From Tulasnella sp. 424 (Eukaryota > Basidiomycota > Agaricomycetes > Cantharellales > Tulasnellaceae), in the NCBI GenBank assembly GCA_019633425.1, contig WSUB01000003.1, positions 251,480 to 315,479 on the forward strand: a stretch of DNA of 64,000 nucleotides. Reading direction: 5' to 3'. The position numbers and the translations under genes were made by a program. Below, in pieces: positions 24,380 to 36,379 of the stretch. The notes below the pieces were generated by a model, which was not told the DNA's origin, made no database searches, and saw only the letters and a list, made by a program, of their open reading frames with translations. Position 1 is the stretch's first letter; each line of letters opens with the position of its first letter.

Positions 24380-25871
24380 AACCTTCCCTTCCCCGCCCAG
24401 CCACTCGGAGGCGACCGAATGTGACAACCGTCACGGCAATGCCGAGACAACGTGTCCTTCAAACAGCACTCCCCCACCCGCGCTTCCCCTCGAGCTTTGG
24501 GGAGTGGTACTAAAACATGCCACGAACACACATCCTCCGCCCATGTCGATTCATGACTTTACACACGCAGGCTGCATCGACTCGCCTCGGTTGACCTGCC
24601 TGGAGCTGCAACGCCGGCTTCATCACCTAAGCATGAAAACCAAAACCGCATTGACTCTTGTCTGCAAGTCGTGGTACCCGCTTGCGAAGACGATTCTCTT
24701 CGAGTCCGTGCGAATCACCGACGTCAAGCAAATTGAATCCCTCCTTTCGCTCTTCGAATCCGAGGAGAACGCGGGAAAGATCGGACCAGAATTGTCAGCT
24801 TGGTGGATACGAGAGTTGTGGTTTGATACCACCATCTGCACGTGCTCGCAACCATTCGGGCCTAATTCCCTTGCAAGGTTACTGGCGTTATGTCCCCGGG
24901 TCTTGGCTTTTCGGAAATTCGGCAGGTCCGACTGCAGCGCCAGCGACATTCAGGAAGTCAACGTCGTTTTGGAGCCCCTTATCCGCAAGTCTAAATTCAC
25001 CAGGGAGGGCGAGGAATACAGGAGTGGCACAACGCTGACACATCTAGACCTTGCCTTTTCAAATACGTGGAGCTTCGAGCATTTCCTCTCTGCCCATCCA
25101 ACACTTAATAATCAACTTTCAAGCATCCGCTGCATGGAACTCCGCCCTTCCTACATATCCATGTTTGATAACTCCGATCTAGAAAGCCCTTACCTGCAAA
25201 CGGTGCAGCCAACATTCCCTTCACTCACTTCCCTTCGCCTCCTCGGTTCCCTTTCCATGATTCAAGCCACACGTTTCAACCTACCCGCTCTTCGAAGCCT
25301 CACCGTGTATTCAACAGCCTTTGATAGGACGGGAGATTACCATAGTATTTCTACTGTCTTGCAGGCCCATGGAGGCAATCTCGTCGAGCTGGAGTTGGAC
25401 GTCCCACTGCCATGCCTTCCAGACTTGTCCACAACTTGCCCCAAGCTCCAACGTCTCCAAATTCCAGCTACCGTATTCCTTGACAACGAGCCGCCTGGCA
25501 TCAGCCATCCAAACATCACGACACTGGGTATTTTCGGCATGCAGAAGCTGGTATACGAGCAGAAGCATCGAACGTTCATCCCACGCCTTTGGGAAGCATT
25601 GGAGAAGCATTTTCCCGGAGTAAAGGAGGTGCAGGACGTTAGCCTGAAGTCCCACGACTTGAGGCAACGTTCTGTCACCCTATGGACAGCTCAGGATGCC
25701 CTGGATCATCGCACTTTCTGGTCAAAGCTTGCCGTTTTGCTTGGAGCCAAAGGCGTGATATTGACGGACTGGTCCGGATGTCCCATAGATGGATTTGAGA
25801 GCCGTCGAGACAGTATGGCAATGTCATCCGAAGCGGATGTGATCTCCGAAGGCCTTCTATGCTGTCACTAG
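24342..25871 (+). CDS. F-box/LRR-like protein, paralogue 2
   Basis: Single-exon gene, 509 residues; a presumed SCF ubiquitin-ligase adaptor. The F-box-like motif is ALPLELWGVVLKHATNTH at about residue 48, then MKTKTALTLVCKSWYPLAKT, SAWWIRELWFD and LCPRVLAFRKFG, matching blocks in the same order in the 6725-8275 gene. The remainder is leucine-rich without regular LRR periodicity and ends GLLCCH. The only ATG before the F-box in this frame is 24342, which lies inside exon 2 of the upstream small gene. An alternative acceptor at 24354-24355 could instead splice the small gene's first exon in frame into this ORF. Confidence 0.82.
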   Translation: MKLRSCNRLFHSETFPSPPSHSEATECDNRHGNAETTCPSNSTPPPALPLELWGVVLKHATNTHPPPMSIHDFTHAGCIDSPRLTCLELQRRLHHLSMKTKTALTLVCKSWYPLAKTILFESVRITDVKQIESLLSLFESEENAGKIGPELSAWWIRELWFDTTICTCSQPFGPNSLARLLALCPRVLAFRKFGRSDCSASDIQEVNVVLEPLIRKSKFTREGEEYRSGTTLTHLDLAFSNTWSFEHFLSAHPTLNNQLSSIRCMELRPSYISMFDNSDLESPYLQTVQPTFPSLTSLRLLGSLSMIQATRFNLPALRSLTVYSTAFDRTGDYHSISTVLQAHGGNLVELELDVPLPCLPDLSTTCPKLQRLQIPATVFLDNEPPGISHPNITTLGIFGMQKLVYEQKHRTFIPRLWEALEKHFPGVKEVQDVSLKSHDLRQRSVTLWTAQDALDHRTFWSKLAVLLGAKGVILTDWSGCPIDGFESRRDSMAMSSEADVISEGLLCCH

Positions 25872-26012
25872 CTTACGTCGGCGGAAGTCTTTCTGAAAAC
25901 CCCTCTCTTCTTATAAGTTTTAGAACCGTTACAGCTCTTTACCCTACTCTATGCAAATTCTTTCTATGCAAATTTACGTGCTACACAGTTTGTATGGACT
26001 TTCGTATGATAT

Positions 26013-27397
26013 CTATGCCACAGCAGTGGTATTAGGTTCCTTTTGAAGTGCGTTGGCGTATTGGAACTGGTCCGAGTTTTCATACTAAACCACAGGGCGG
26101 GGTCAAAGCGGAGCCCTAAAATTCGAAAGTCCTGGTACACACCTCCCACATGTCAATGGCGACCTGACAGCTCTGCTTAACAACCAGCGGCGCATCTGGT
26201 CGGGCCATCCAGTCCTTGAGCACTTGAACAACGTCGACCTTTTTCCCATCGACGTAGACGTTAGCGTCCTGTCCCTCTTCTGATTCGGCTATCCCTCCTA
26301 GGGCTTCCGCGGCTTCATGTCGAACCATTTCCGCCTCATTAGGGTCCTGGAGGACCTTTACCAAGGAGGGTATAGCATGCGGGTGGGAGAGCTGACCGAA
26401 AACAAATGCGATTTCGTGCCTTCCGGAATGGACAATAAACACCAAATACGGCGATTCCTCACCAAGAAACGGGCTTACTTGAAGAGCGCGCTATCATCGC
26501 TGAACCCGTCTGCCAAAGCGTCGATAGCCTCGGGAGTGCCAATGTTCCTCAAAGCGAACATTGCTCGGTATCGCTGAAACAGTGGGACAGACGTATCAAG
26601 AAGCTGAGCCCGAAGGTCGGCGACGGACGAAGTTTGTTGATTCGATGATGTCCCCCGCAGCAAACCCGAGCTAGCAGGCTTCTCTGCAGAGGGTGGGGCG
26701 GGGTCGATGGAGGTAAATTGCCTGATTTGATATCCGTCAATAACCAAGAACCAAGCTATTGCCACATAAACGAGGAAAATTCACCTAATGGTTCCACTCT
26801 CCTCGGCTTCCGCCTTCTCAGCTTCCCGTCTGACTCGTTCTGCCTGTCCCTCGGGAGTGGCGTCCCACTCAATTTTCGCAATAGCGATCTCACACGTTTC
26901 TCGAACTGCCCTCTCCGGATCGTCTAGGTACTTCCGGAGGGTCGGTAGGGAGTCTGCTTGAGAGATGGCACCGAGTGCTTCTGCCGCCTAGAGAGCCGTG
27001 CTCGGAGCTCGTTAAACCGTGACCGCAAGCATCAAGAGGGTTTCCGCACCTCGTGCCGAACCATGGGATCTTCTTTAATATTTTCCAGAACTGCATTCAG
27101 GGTAGGAATGGCTGAAGGTTTATTAATCTGTCCGAGAACGTAGGCGAGTTCATGTTTGAGAAGTGCAGACGAGTCAGAAAAGCCTGAGCCGGGGTAACAG
27201 ATATTAGAGTAGAAATAACAATACGTAAGGTTAATTTCACCTTTTGAGATAACCTGAATCGCGCGCTCGTCGCCGACAGCCTTCAAAGTAAACAGGGCAC
27301 GGAAACGGTCATGGAGTGGGGTGTTGCCGGTCGTGTTGAGGAGACGAGTTTCCAAGTCTTGCATAGTCTCCTCGTCCACATTCAAGCGAGCAACCAT
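26013..27397 (-). CDS. LIA1: Deoxyhypusine hydroxylase (DOHH)
   Basis: HEAT-repeat diiron mono-oxygenase that hydroxylates deoxyhypusine on eIF5A, completing hypusine. Exons 27241-27397, 27050-27183, 26785-26987, 26479-26721, 26143-26419 and 26013-26084 give 361 residues. The four metal-binding His-Glu motifs are all present in two symmetric halves: LLKHELAYVLGQ and VRHEAAEALG in the N half, FKHEIAFVFGQ and VRHEAAEALGG in the C half. The gene ends with YENSDQFQYANAL and a short tail; a longer upstream frame ending at 26116 ignores the last intron (26085-26142). MRT4 starts only 171 bases away on the other strand. Confidence 0.95.
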
Positions 27398-27568
27398 AGT
27401 TTATTTTAGTTTGAAAAGCGTTCCGCGAGAATGAACAGGGGTCCTAGGAGGGAGAAAGTGGTGAATCTGATTAGATTGAAGTCTCGGACAAATCACGACA
27501 AACGACCCGCACTTCAATTTTCTACGACTTCCCTCCGCTAGCAGTTTCCAGCCCCAGAAAGGACAGAA
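27398..27568. promoter_or_regulatory. Bidirectional promoter, DOHH / MRT4
   Basis: 171 bases between divergent ATG codons of two translation-related genes, one for eIF5A maturation and one for 60S assembly. This is compatible with shared regulation. No motif was assigned. Confidence 0.55.
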
Positions 27569-28634
27569 ATGGCAAAATCAAAACGTTCTCAAGTCGGTCC
27601 GTCCTTTAATTTACACCTCCCTTGTATGCTAGATACTGAGAGCGTCTTCTGCTACTCCCAGTTTCCCTCACCAAAACCGACAAGCGGTCCACCAAAGCTG
27701 CCAAGGCCGCTCAGATAGAAGAAGTTCGTTCTCTCGGATATCTTACTAATGATCACGCTGACATGGTAACCTCCATGGCTAGATCAAATCCCACGCTGAC
27801 TCCGAGAAGTATGTCTGGGTTTTCTCAGTCGGAAACATGCGCAACGCCGCGTTGAAAGATGTCCGTCAGAGATGGAAGGGGTGAGGACGATGACCGTTTT
27901 CAGGACACTCAACTAATCTGGCTTCTCATTCTAGGTCGGGTCGCCTTTTCTTTGGCCGAGCGAAAGTTATGGCTAAAGCACTTGGAACTACTCCAGAAGA
28001 GGAACATAGGCCGGGGCTCCATGCTGTCGGTCGAGTACGCCTCCTCGATGATAATTATCTATCATTCGAAGGATTGACAACCACCTCTTATCTGACATAG
28101 AGATTGAGCGGACCCGTTGGTCTATTCTTCACATCGACGCCTCCCGACGAAGTGACCGAGTGGTTCAGAGACTTCGTCAAGCCCGACTTTGCTCGCGCGG
28201 GTAATATTGCTCCACGAGATGTTATACTCCCAGAAGGCCCTGTGGTGATGTACAACGACCCTGCCTCCCCCTTCCCTTCCAGCATGGAACCTCAGTTGCG
28301 GAAGTTGGGTTTATCGACACGTTTGGTCAAGGGGGTGCCGACCCTTACACAACCGCAAATTGTGTGTAAGGGCGGTGATCGTCTCACATCCGAACAGGTA
28401 TGACTCCTTGGTTCATTGATTTTCTTGTCAAGTGGATCGCTCATTGGCTTACCCCGGTTCCAGACCCAGTTACTCAAGCTTCTTGGTGAGAGGCTAGCAG
28501 AGTTTAAGATCCGGATGGCGGGGTATTGGTCGGAAGAAGATGGATGGGTCGAAGTTGATGGGCTCCCAGATCCTGAAGAGTATGCCAATACAAGTGCCCT
28601 AGGGGGCGGTGAAGAGATTGATGACGAGCTGTAA
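27569..28634 (+). CDS. MRT4: Ribosome assembly factor Mrt4
   Basis: P0-like nucleolar factor that holds the stalk site on pre-60S particles until it is replaced by P0. Exons 27569-27596, 27662-27723, 27783-27880, 27935-28034, 28101-28397 and 28464-28634 give 251 residues. Signatures: MAKSKRSQVVSLTKT at the N-terminus, KYVWVFSVGNMRNAALKDVR, RLFFGRAKVMAKALG, RLSGPVGLFFTS, FVKPDFARAGN and the C-terminal EFKIRMAGYW. There is no long acidic P-stalk tail, as expected for Mrt4 rather than P0. Confidence 0.94.
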
Positions 28635-28865
28635 ATATCGAAGGAAGGGGGACTCTCCTGTTTCATCTTGTGTATCATACTCGGGGGTTCACGCTCCCTT
28701 GCCTCAGAGCGATTCGGTGCGCTGTGGGCCATCTTTGTCGTCCTGCACATCTATGCAATGCAAAAATAAAAGGAAGGGTTGATTGTAGGGCGAGTGGTGA
28801 CACGCTGTGCGAAACTACAAGGCATATCAAAAGGTACATCTTCAGATCTGGAAAAGCAAAAGATA

Positions 28866-28945
28866 TGATGAGAGTGGGATTCGAACCCACGCCATTTCTG
28901 ACCAGAACCTTAATCTGGCGCCTTAGACCGCTCGGCCATCTCACC
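28866..28945 (-). tRNA. tRNA-Leu(AAG), no intron
   Basis: On the minus strand the sequence folds as a class II tRNA: acceptor GGTGAGA pairs with TCTCATC (one G-U), A box TGGCCGAGCGG, anticodon stem CCAGA/TCTGG around loop TTAAGGT (anticodon AAG), a long variable arm, and B box GGTTCGAATCC. The discriminator base is A. It lies 231 bases after MRT4. Confidence 0.95.
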
Positions 28946-31900
28946 GGACATGAGGGGAAGAGAGTTGTGGAAGTCTCAATGGCAAACCGGCTCGGCTACC
29001 GTTCGTCGCCTTGGAATACTGAATAAATTTCCACGCGTCACCTGCGCTCTTGTATTAATTTTTGGGTAGAAGTCTATGATAAACTTTGGTTCCTTTGCAC
29101 AGGTCTGACATTGACGTCTGGGCTCAGCCGGGGAAGTGCAGTCCGACGAGGCCCCCGGACCCGAGTATTCATCTGATTGTAATGAAGTCTCAAATCAAGC
29201 ACATAAGTCCTTCGGCAATGAATATGGCTAGTACATTAATAGGACAGTCTGTTTAAAGGTCACCCAGTACTCTGGTGTGACCGTGGGCGTTGGGTGGGCG
29301 CAGAAAGCAGGTTGGCCCGAGGCGGTAGACAACCGGATGATGACGGTGTGCTGTTACTTCAGAAGCTAGGACGTAAATGTCCTCTGCACGGACTCTTGAC
29401 ACTCCTGCGAGCACAATGGTTCAAAGCGGGGTTGACAAGAAAGCTCACGGGCGGAATGGTGCAAGAGGAACGCGTTCGATCTAGCGGGGTTGGGACTATC
29501 AATCTCCTGGTCTTACGAAGCCCCCTCACAAAGACGCATAATCAAGTGGCTCTTGGTTACGAACGTGTGTAATTTGGGAGAACGACGATTTACACAAGAC
29601 TGCGAGCAACTCTGATAGTCCCCCGGATTATAATGATTACCTTCAAATATGTCCATATGCATTGGAGCAGAAACGACGATCGACGGAAAGGCCCTCTGGA
29701 ATCGAGGCAGCTCCACTGATACTTGCTCTCATTACGCGTTCCAGAGATCTGGTACACCCACATGGTCGAGGAGACCTGGCAAAGGATGATGTCCTAATAG
29801 TCTTTGCGTTGTCGCCATTCAGGCCTGAGGCGTGCCATCCTTCCTTCGGATAAGTTCTTTCGCACCCGTTCGTAGTTACCCCACACGAAAGGGCGAAGCG
29901 GCTTATCGAAGAATGCAAGTCAACGAGTTGCAATGTGTCTCGGGCTGGGGAATGCCCGTGTTAACGGACGCCGAAGGCATGAAGATAAGCATGCGTGAAA
30001 TTCGCGTGTGGGAACCAAGCCCCCATCAGAACCGTTCCGACTAGGCGACCAGCCACGGCAGAGCTGCGGGATGAAAGCGGCAAAGGTGAATGTAATGGTG
30101 TGGAGGAGGATGTGCGAGGGGATATTTCTTTTCAAAATGCCCTTGACCCAACGGACGCAAGTGTCTGCGCCGCCGTTTGGACTCGGAAGTCGTTGCGGGA
30201 CCTGGGTAGCCGGGCTCACCCCCGCACACCATGCAACGGGGAGAGACACGCGAGCACATGTGTGACGGCGGGTGAAAACGAGAAATGGCATTCCAACTAG
30301 ATGGTCCTTTCACCAATGATTACTGGATCGGATCAAGGTCGGCCGTGAAACAGAGGCCCAACGAACCGGTAGAACACTCCTGAGGCACAACACGTCCAGC
30401 ACTACGAACTGGTCGCATTAGCCCTAAAAGGAATTCATGAAAGGTGATGGCGGAGTAAAGACGCGCGATAAGAAATTCGAATCCCTCGAGTCGAAACGCC
30501 GCACCGAACCGCAACGGCAAATACCGAGGAGTCGTACCAGCGTGCAACGTTTAGAATGCCCTCGGTCTCCTTTACCAAGTCTGGCTTTCCGACTTGGTAC
30601 CGCGAACCCATTCATTTCGGTAGCAAAGAACACGAGGTAGCTTTGTGCGTGAGACGATGAGGGGAACTGGTCGTGATGTGGGCAAGCTGCTCAAAACTCA
30701 GCAGTTCAGGGTGCCCACATGACCAGCCCCGTCGAAGAAGAAGTAATAGAGGACAAATATATCTGCATTACGTGGGAATAAGGGCAAGAGTGAGTCCGAG
30801 GGAGGATGTTACGTCGTAATCCGGTTTCCAGCCATGCCGTGACAGCACGACCTCGGAGAGACGTGCGAACATTGAAGCCACGAGAATGGCTGCCACGCTC
30901 AAGACACGGATATCAAGTGTGTAGACGAAGTAAGGCACTTGTCACGACCTTTTTTGGAGGATCGCTCTGGAGGCTGTCGTTGATAGGGGCAACCTGTTTG
31001 TGGCGGAGGTGAGGACGAACAAACAAACCATCCTTCCGGATCTCTCCTCGTCACCTCCATCCATCCTCTTTGAACCTCCCAAACCCCTAACGGGAAAGCA
31101 TTATATCTGCCTACTCAGGAATAAAGGCCTGTTAAGCATTATAGGGAGTACATTCGCCAGTTCAAGGTTCAACCCGATTCGGGTCAAACGAGCTCCCGAC
31201 GCTGTACATCGCCGAACCTAATCCCGTCGCTGCCTGCTAGACCCTGGTTGAAGCTGTGTTTTTTGGTCGCATGTCGGACCTAATTCCATTTCCGTCTTAC
31301 GGACCGGGATATCTTCTGTGGTTTGATGAAGAGCGACTTACAAGGTTCTGACAGAATCCTCCTTCGAGGCTCCGTTCGTTATTCTTGAAGCGGACTATCC
31401 CGACGTATCCACCACCTTCTCCCCATCAAGCCCCTTTGCACTCGACTACTATCGGATGACGATTTATTTTAATTTTCACGATGGAATATTCGCGGTGACA
31501 AGAAGCCAACCCGGGGTCCTTGAATTGCACCCCGTCGTCGCACGTCTCTCACGAGATCGACAAGGGCTTAGCGACAACCCTACCGATCTGAGCCGATATG
31601 TGCACTAGAAGGGTCTATGTGCCGCCATATATCTTGTTCAGGCTCGTCGAAGACTTGTGTCGCACGTTTAGCCCTTCATTGGGTGGTAATGAAGTCAGGC
31701 CATGCCATGCGGCGACGTCACACGGCGCTAGCGGGTGATGCTGGGGCTTTTGATCTCGTGCCAAGAGGTCATGGAAACGAGTTTTAATCTTCCAGCGCTT
31801 GGTTTTATTAATTGACACAGGTTTTTTTGACAACTTCTCCGCGGAAGCGCAACTGATAGGACAACGGCGCCTGACCCGTTTTCCATCTCGGAACACCGCT

Positions 31901-34566
31901 GCTCTTCGGATGGGATCCAGAGTTTCATTGAGCGCACACGTTCGGTTGCACAGAACCTATGTGATCTTTTCTACGATGGCCGATAGAAAAAAAGCATCCG
32001 CAACTATGCCTTTCTGACGACTCAAGTCTAATGACGGGCGCTGCAGAGAACGACAGGAAGTCTTAATCTCGGTGAATATCATCCCTCAACTAGACGGAAG
32101 CTACCCTACCCGGCGCTCAACAGAAACCCATTCATCTGGAAGTCTATCGTACACACAGGTATCAGCAGATATTCTCAAGAACTGTCCCTACCGGCGGACG
32201 AGGGACCGTCCCCCAGTGGCGGGGGTGTGGAGTCGAGAGAGAGTGGCCCAGTGGGCTAGTCAAAATGGCCCGGACATCTGACTCGAAGACAATCGGTCCG
32301 AATGACCTCAGCACCCTTAACACCTTTTCGAATTCCCCAAGGACTCCGGAACACCCCCAGCCTCCAATTGCTTCGTCTTCGACAGAGACGACGGGCATGT
32401 CCTCCCTGCCTCATGGCAGGCTTTAGCCGGAGGGAGGGTGGTTCACTTGTCTGTGGAATCCCGGGCGTGGCGCGTGCCCTCTTCCATGAAAGCCCTTATC
32501 ATATCTCAACGGCGTGTTATCTCTCACAACACGGGCCTCTTCCTCCCCCAAGCGGCCGAAACGGTTCCTCTAAACGGATGACATGACTGCATCGTGTCAT
32601 TGCTGGGAAATGATCCGTTCCGAGTTCATTATTACAAAGGGACGGCCTGGTAGTGGGTGTGTGTGTAAGCCAATACCCGATACAATGTACTGGAACTGGA
32701 CGGGAGCTGCGACTGGGGGGCAATGACGGGTGCCCGGTCTTTCGGACCAGATGGTCCGCGGCAAACGGTCATTCCTCGTTCTTCTTACCCTGGGTCATTC
32801 CCATTTTTTACTAACCACTCTCACCGGATCAAAGGCAGGGCGTCTAGGCCATGGGACGATCAAGTCTTTACGTCTTATACGCTCACTAGTCTTTTCTTTT
32901 ACCCCATCTCAGAGAAAGAGAGAAAGTCAAAGCAGGTCACGATCATTGAAACGGACTCTCGACACTCGCGCGTGCGAGGAGGGGGAAAAAAAGGCCTGTA
33001 TTCGCATTTTGAAAGACCGAAGCGAGCTCAACCTGCAGCTGTTTCCCAACTGAGATCGATTGGACAGTTTGCGGCGCCGCACGTTATTGTACGTCGCTCC
33101 AGTCGGCGGGTCGACCGCAAAAGAGCGAACACCCTCTGTAAAGATATTTCTCCATTTCCCTTACCGCTAGACCGGGCCGATTACGCCTGGGAAGGCATGT
33201 GCGGGCCTCGCGTTCCAAGTTTCCCTTCTCTGATCTTGGGCAGATTGACTTGGTTGCTGTTCCTCACTTCCATGTTTCTTACGTCTTTACGCCTGACGGC
33301 TAGAACAAGGGCAGTGCCAATGACATTTCATGTTCTTTACTATGGCACCCATTACCCCATAATGGGTAATTGTTCTAGTCGAGCCGCCGGGTAAAATCAC
33401 CCACAAGGACGCGACGAACAAGCAAAAGCAGTTGCAGCCCTTGCGTTCATTTCCATCTATGGGTGGCTTTTCCCAGCATCTCAGTAACCCGTCTCAGGTC
33501 ATGCGGTCAGTTGTCGGATTCCTCTCTTTTAATGAATGAAAAGAACCAAGTTCACGCACACACACGGGATGGGACGACAATGAACAAAAAAAATATCGGT
33601 GTTGGTTTTCATCCATACATAGACACTAAATACTAAGGTAGGTATCATGGGAGGGGTTGAGTAGCGAGACGGCAGTGTGGACAACAGCAGCCTTGGGGAA
33701 AGGGAGATGAACGAAACGAAACACCAGAAGAATCATGAGAGATCAAGAGACAGAAAAGCGAAATATTCAAAACACAAAACCTCTAATGGTGCTGGGAAAG
33801 GTAAGAGCAGGAAAGAGGAACAGACAAACGCCCCCGAACAGTGGCTAAGCGGCGGGCAGGGCATGAAAAGATGAAAAAGAAGGCAAAAACACAAGCAAGT
33901 CTAAACGAGCCAGAGGAATGAATGAAATGAAATGGTGTGAGAGACGATCTAGAATCAGACAAGGAGAAAAGAGGAAAGGAGACATCATGATGGGAGAAAA
34001 AGGCAAAAATGCGAGAGGCCGTAGTACGGGAAAGGGTGTGAGGCTCGGCCTATCCACCCCCTACGAGATGAAGAAGAAATGGAAAAGAGTCCAAAGTGGG
34101 AAGGTATGGTGTTGAAGGTGCGGCCGAGGAAAGGGAAAAAGAAGAATGAAGAGAAGCCTCCCAACCAAATCCCAACGATCATCCAGGATCAGTGCCATGT
34201 ATGGCAAGTGCGTGGCGTTGCAGCTTCCGTACTCGGCGGTGAAGATGGACGTGTATATCGGAGGGGTAGGGGGGCAATCCCATGCTTCTGGTCTTGTCCT
34301 CGAAAGGGGGGGCTTGAAGGGGGAGAGATGCAAAGAAGGAAAAAAAAAATGATGCTTCGTTTGGGTTGATACAGACACAAAATAAGGGGGCGCGGTGGGT
34401 GGGTGACAATGGCAAAAAGATATACAACTAGTCCTAGGCCTGGACTTTGGGAACGAAGAGAAATGACGGAGGGGCAGGCAAGGTCGTGGACAAGAATCGC
34501 TGCTTGGAATTTGACGTCTGTGGTGACATCAAAAACGCAGCACGCAAGGGCAGGGGCAGCAACGAT
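28946..34566. other. Gene-poor region, left part
   Basis: 5.6 kb without a supported gene. The longest frame (32723-33394 plus, 223 codons) has no domain and random-like composition. 33348-33366 holds a small perfect inverted repeat (CCCATTA/TAATGGG). From about 33560 to 34560 the plus strand is purine-rich and A/G-biased; as this lies directly 3' of the minus-strand SNF1 beta gene, it may be its pyrimidine-rich 3' UTR or downstream flank. No transposon or RNA gene recognised. Confidence 0.5.
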
Positions 34567-36379
34567 TCATATTGGCTTGTAGTAAATGGTGGAGATGTAC
34601 TAAATAAATCAAAGTCCGAGAGGAAGGGAGAGAAGAGCGACGAGTTAGCATGAAACGTTCATCGAAGAGAGAGAGAGAAGCAAGCTTACCTTTCGGTGAT
34701 ATCTCGTCGTAGTCCCCACAGCCAACACGCCGTTCTTGATTGCGCTCGTACCGAGATGGTTGAGCACGACGTGGTTCGGTACGGGGAGGACCGAGTTGTC
34801 ATCTCCAGCGCCCTCTCCGCCTCCTGTTCCCGAGATCAAGATTCCGCCGTTCGTCGGGACGCCAACTGGGATCTGCTGCTGCTGCTGCTGCTGGCCGCCC
34901 GCACCTCCCAGGGAGACGCCGTTGGTAGGGACACCAGGGATGCCCTTGGCTCGTGGTCGAGGGCCCGACGGAGGGATCAGCGGACCCGTCGTGCCAGTTC
35001 CAATGATCCGTGGGCGGGCGCTCTCATGTGATGCGAGTATGGCAGGGGTGAAGCTAGCGGCGTTGCGAGATGAAGACGAGTTGAGGATGACTTTTTCAAG
35101 ATGGCGGGGCAGCGAGGGTGGGTACGGTACTGGGGGCGGTGGAGGTAATGGCGGGTACTGAGTGGAACCGTGTCGGCCTACTGATGGGGGGTTTTGAGCT
35201 GCCGCTGCTCGCGCTGCGAGGTACTGCTCCTCCGCTGCAGCGAGCTGGAACAAGCGCGGTGGGATCTGATCGGTCCATTCCATCACTGGCATCTGCTTCG
35301 ATGACGATGATGAGCCTTGTGCTGACGGACCACCGGCTAAGACGCTGACGGCTCCACCTGCTTCCCAACCATTAGCGGGCATGGAGCGGGATTGCGACGG
35401 AGAGTGGGAAGGGGAGGGGATTTCGATGTAGTTGATAAAAGTACCGTCGACGTCGGTTGCGGTTGGGAGAGTGTCTGTGCATCGGTAGTGGTCGTCGACG
35501 ATGAATCGGAGGGGGTGAGTGCCTGGTGGTAAGCGGAGGGTTGCGAAGAAAGTGGATTTGGAGCCGGGTCTAGCGATGGGGGTGAAGAGAGAGGAGAGGT
35601 CAGTTGGCAAGTCCGAGAGAGACCGAAGGGGGGAGAGGGGGGGTAATGGGTGGGGAGGGGGAAGTTGAGCCAGCATCTTGGCGCGTGCCGTAGCGAGAGC
35701 GGTGATGGGGGATACTGCGACAGAGAGGGAGAGATACTCACTCGTGAACCATCTTGACTGTAAACTGACGATCCTTTTCCGATACTCCAGTGAGATAGAC
35801 CTCCTTCGCTTGACCTCTCCAGGTGATGGTCGCTTCCTGCATTCCTTCCTGCTCATCGTCCGAGGTCGGGGCGTCTGCCAAAGCGGCGGAGGGTCTGGGC
35901 AGTCCAGTCGGCAATTTGCTGCGAACGAGGAGAGCATCTTCTTTTGCTACTGCAGGCCTTGAGGATTGAGGCTTTGAGGATGAGGGAGCAGAAGAGCGGG
36001 ATGATTCTCGTTGGGGCTGGGGCTGGGGATCTGGGTGATGGTGAGATGGCGACGGCTGGACGTTTGGTGGGTAGGGCTGGTGAGCATGAGAGCGCATTGG
36101 TGGAGGAGGGAAGTAGTGAGCCTTGCTATGAGGCGGAGATGGTGGTTGTTGGAAGACCGTCGCAGCCATTGGGATGTCGATGGCGTTGGATGGCTGTGGT
36201 AGACGGGGCGACGGGAAAGGGGGATGCTGCTGATTGTTCTGAGCAGTAAGTGCGGCGAATTCTGGGAGTTCTAAAGACTTTTTTCTATGCTGAGGGCGAA
36301 CTAGGTTGCTCGAGGTACGACGGGAGGGAGGAGGTCTCTGAGGCTGAGAGGGATTTTGAGTCGAGGGTTGCTGGCCCAT
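34567..36379 (-). CDS. SNF1/AMPK beta subunit (Gal83/Sip2 type)
   Basis: Scaffold subunit of the SNF1 energy-sensing kinase. Exons 35742-36379, 34690-35569 and 34567-34599 give 516 residues. It starts MGQQPS, a plausible N-myristoylation signal (Gly2, Ser6), and I chose that ATG over the open frame to 36478 for this reason. A long Pro/Ser/Gln-rich leader precedes the carbohydrate-binding module (ATITWRGQAKEVYLTG, ATLRLPPGTHPLRFIVDD). The C-terminal ASC domain is split by a roughly 130-residue Pro/Gly/Gln insertion between IPPRLFQLAAAEEQYL and VPNHVVLNHLGTSAIKNGVL; it ends TRYHRKYISTIYYKPI, with the last 10 residues in a separate 33-base exon. Reading through 34690 without splicing gives a false longer end. 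Confidence 0.93.
34873..34893 (-). repeat. (CAG)7 tract coding polyglutamine in SNF1 beta
   Basis: Seven CTG units on the plus strand, read as Gln codons on the minus strand inside the ASC-domain insertion. A length-variable tract in a flexible loop. Confidence 0.85.

Noticed and set aside
30437..30500. tRNA-like words (TGGCGGAGT and TTCGAATCC)
   Set aside because: Spacing is too short and no acceptor or anticodon stem can be formed.
32723..33394. 223-codon open frame in the gene-poor region
   Set aside because: No domain, random-like composition, overlapped by another long frame, and no splice partners.
34645..34689. Unspliced C-terminus of the SNF1 beta frame
   Set aside because: The conserved end (YISTIYYKP) is found in a separate exon at 34567-34599 after a GTAAGC...TTTAG intron.
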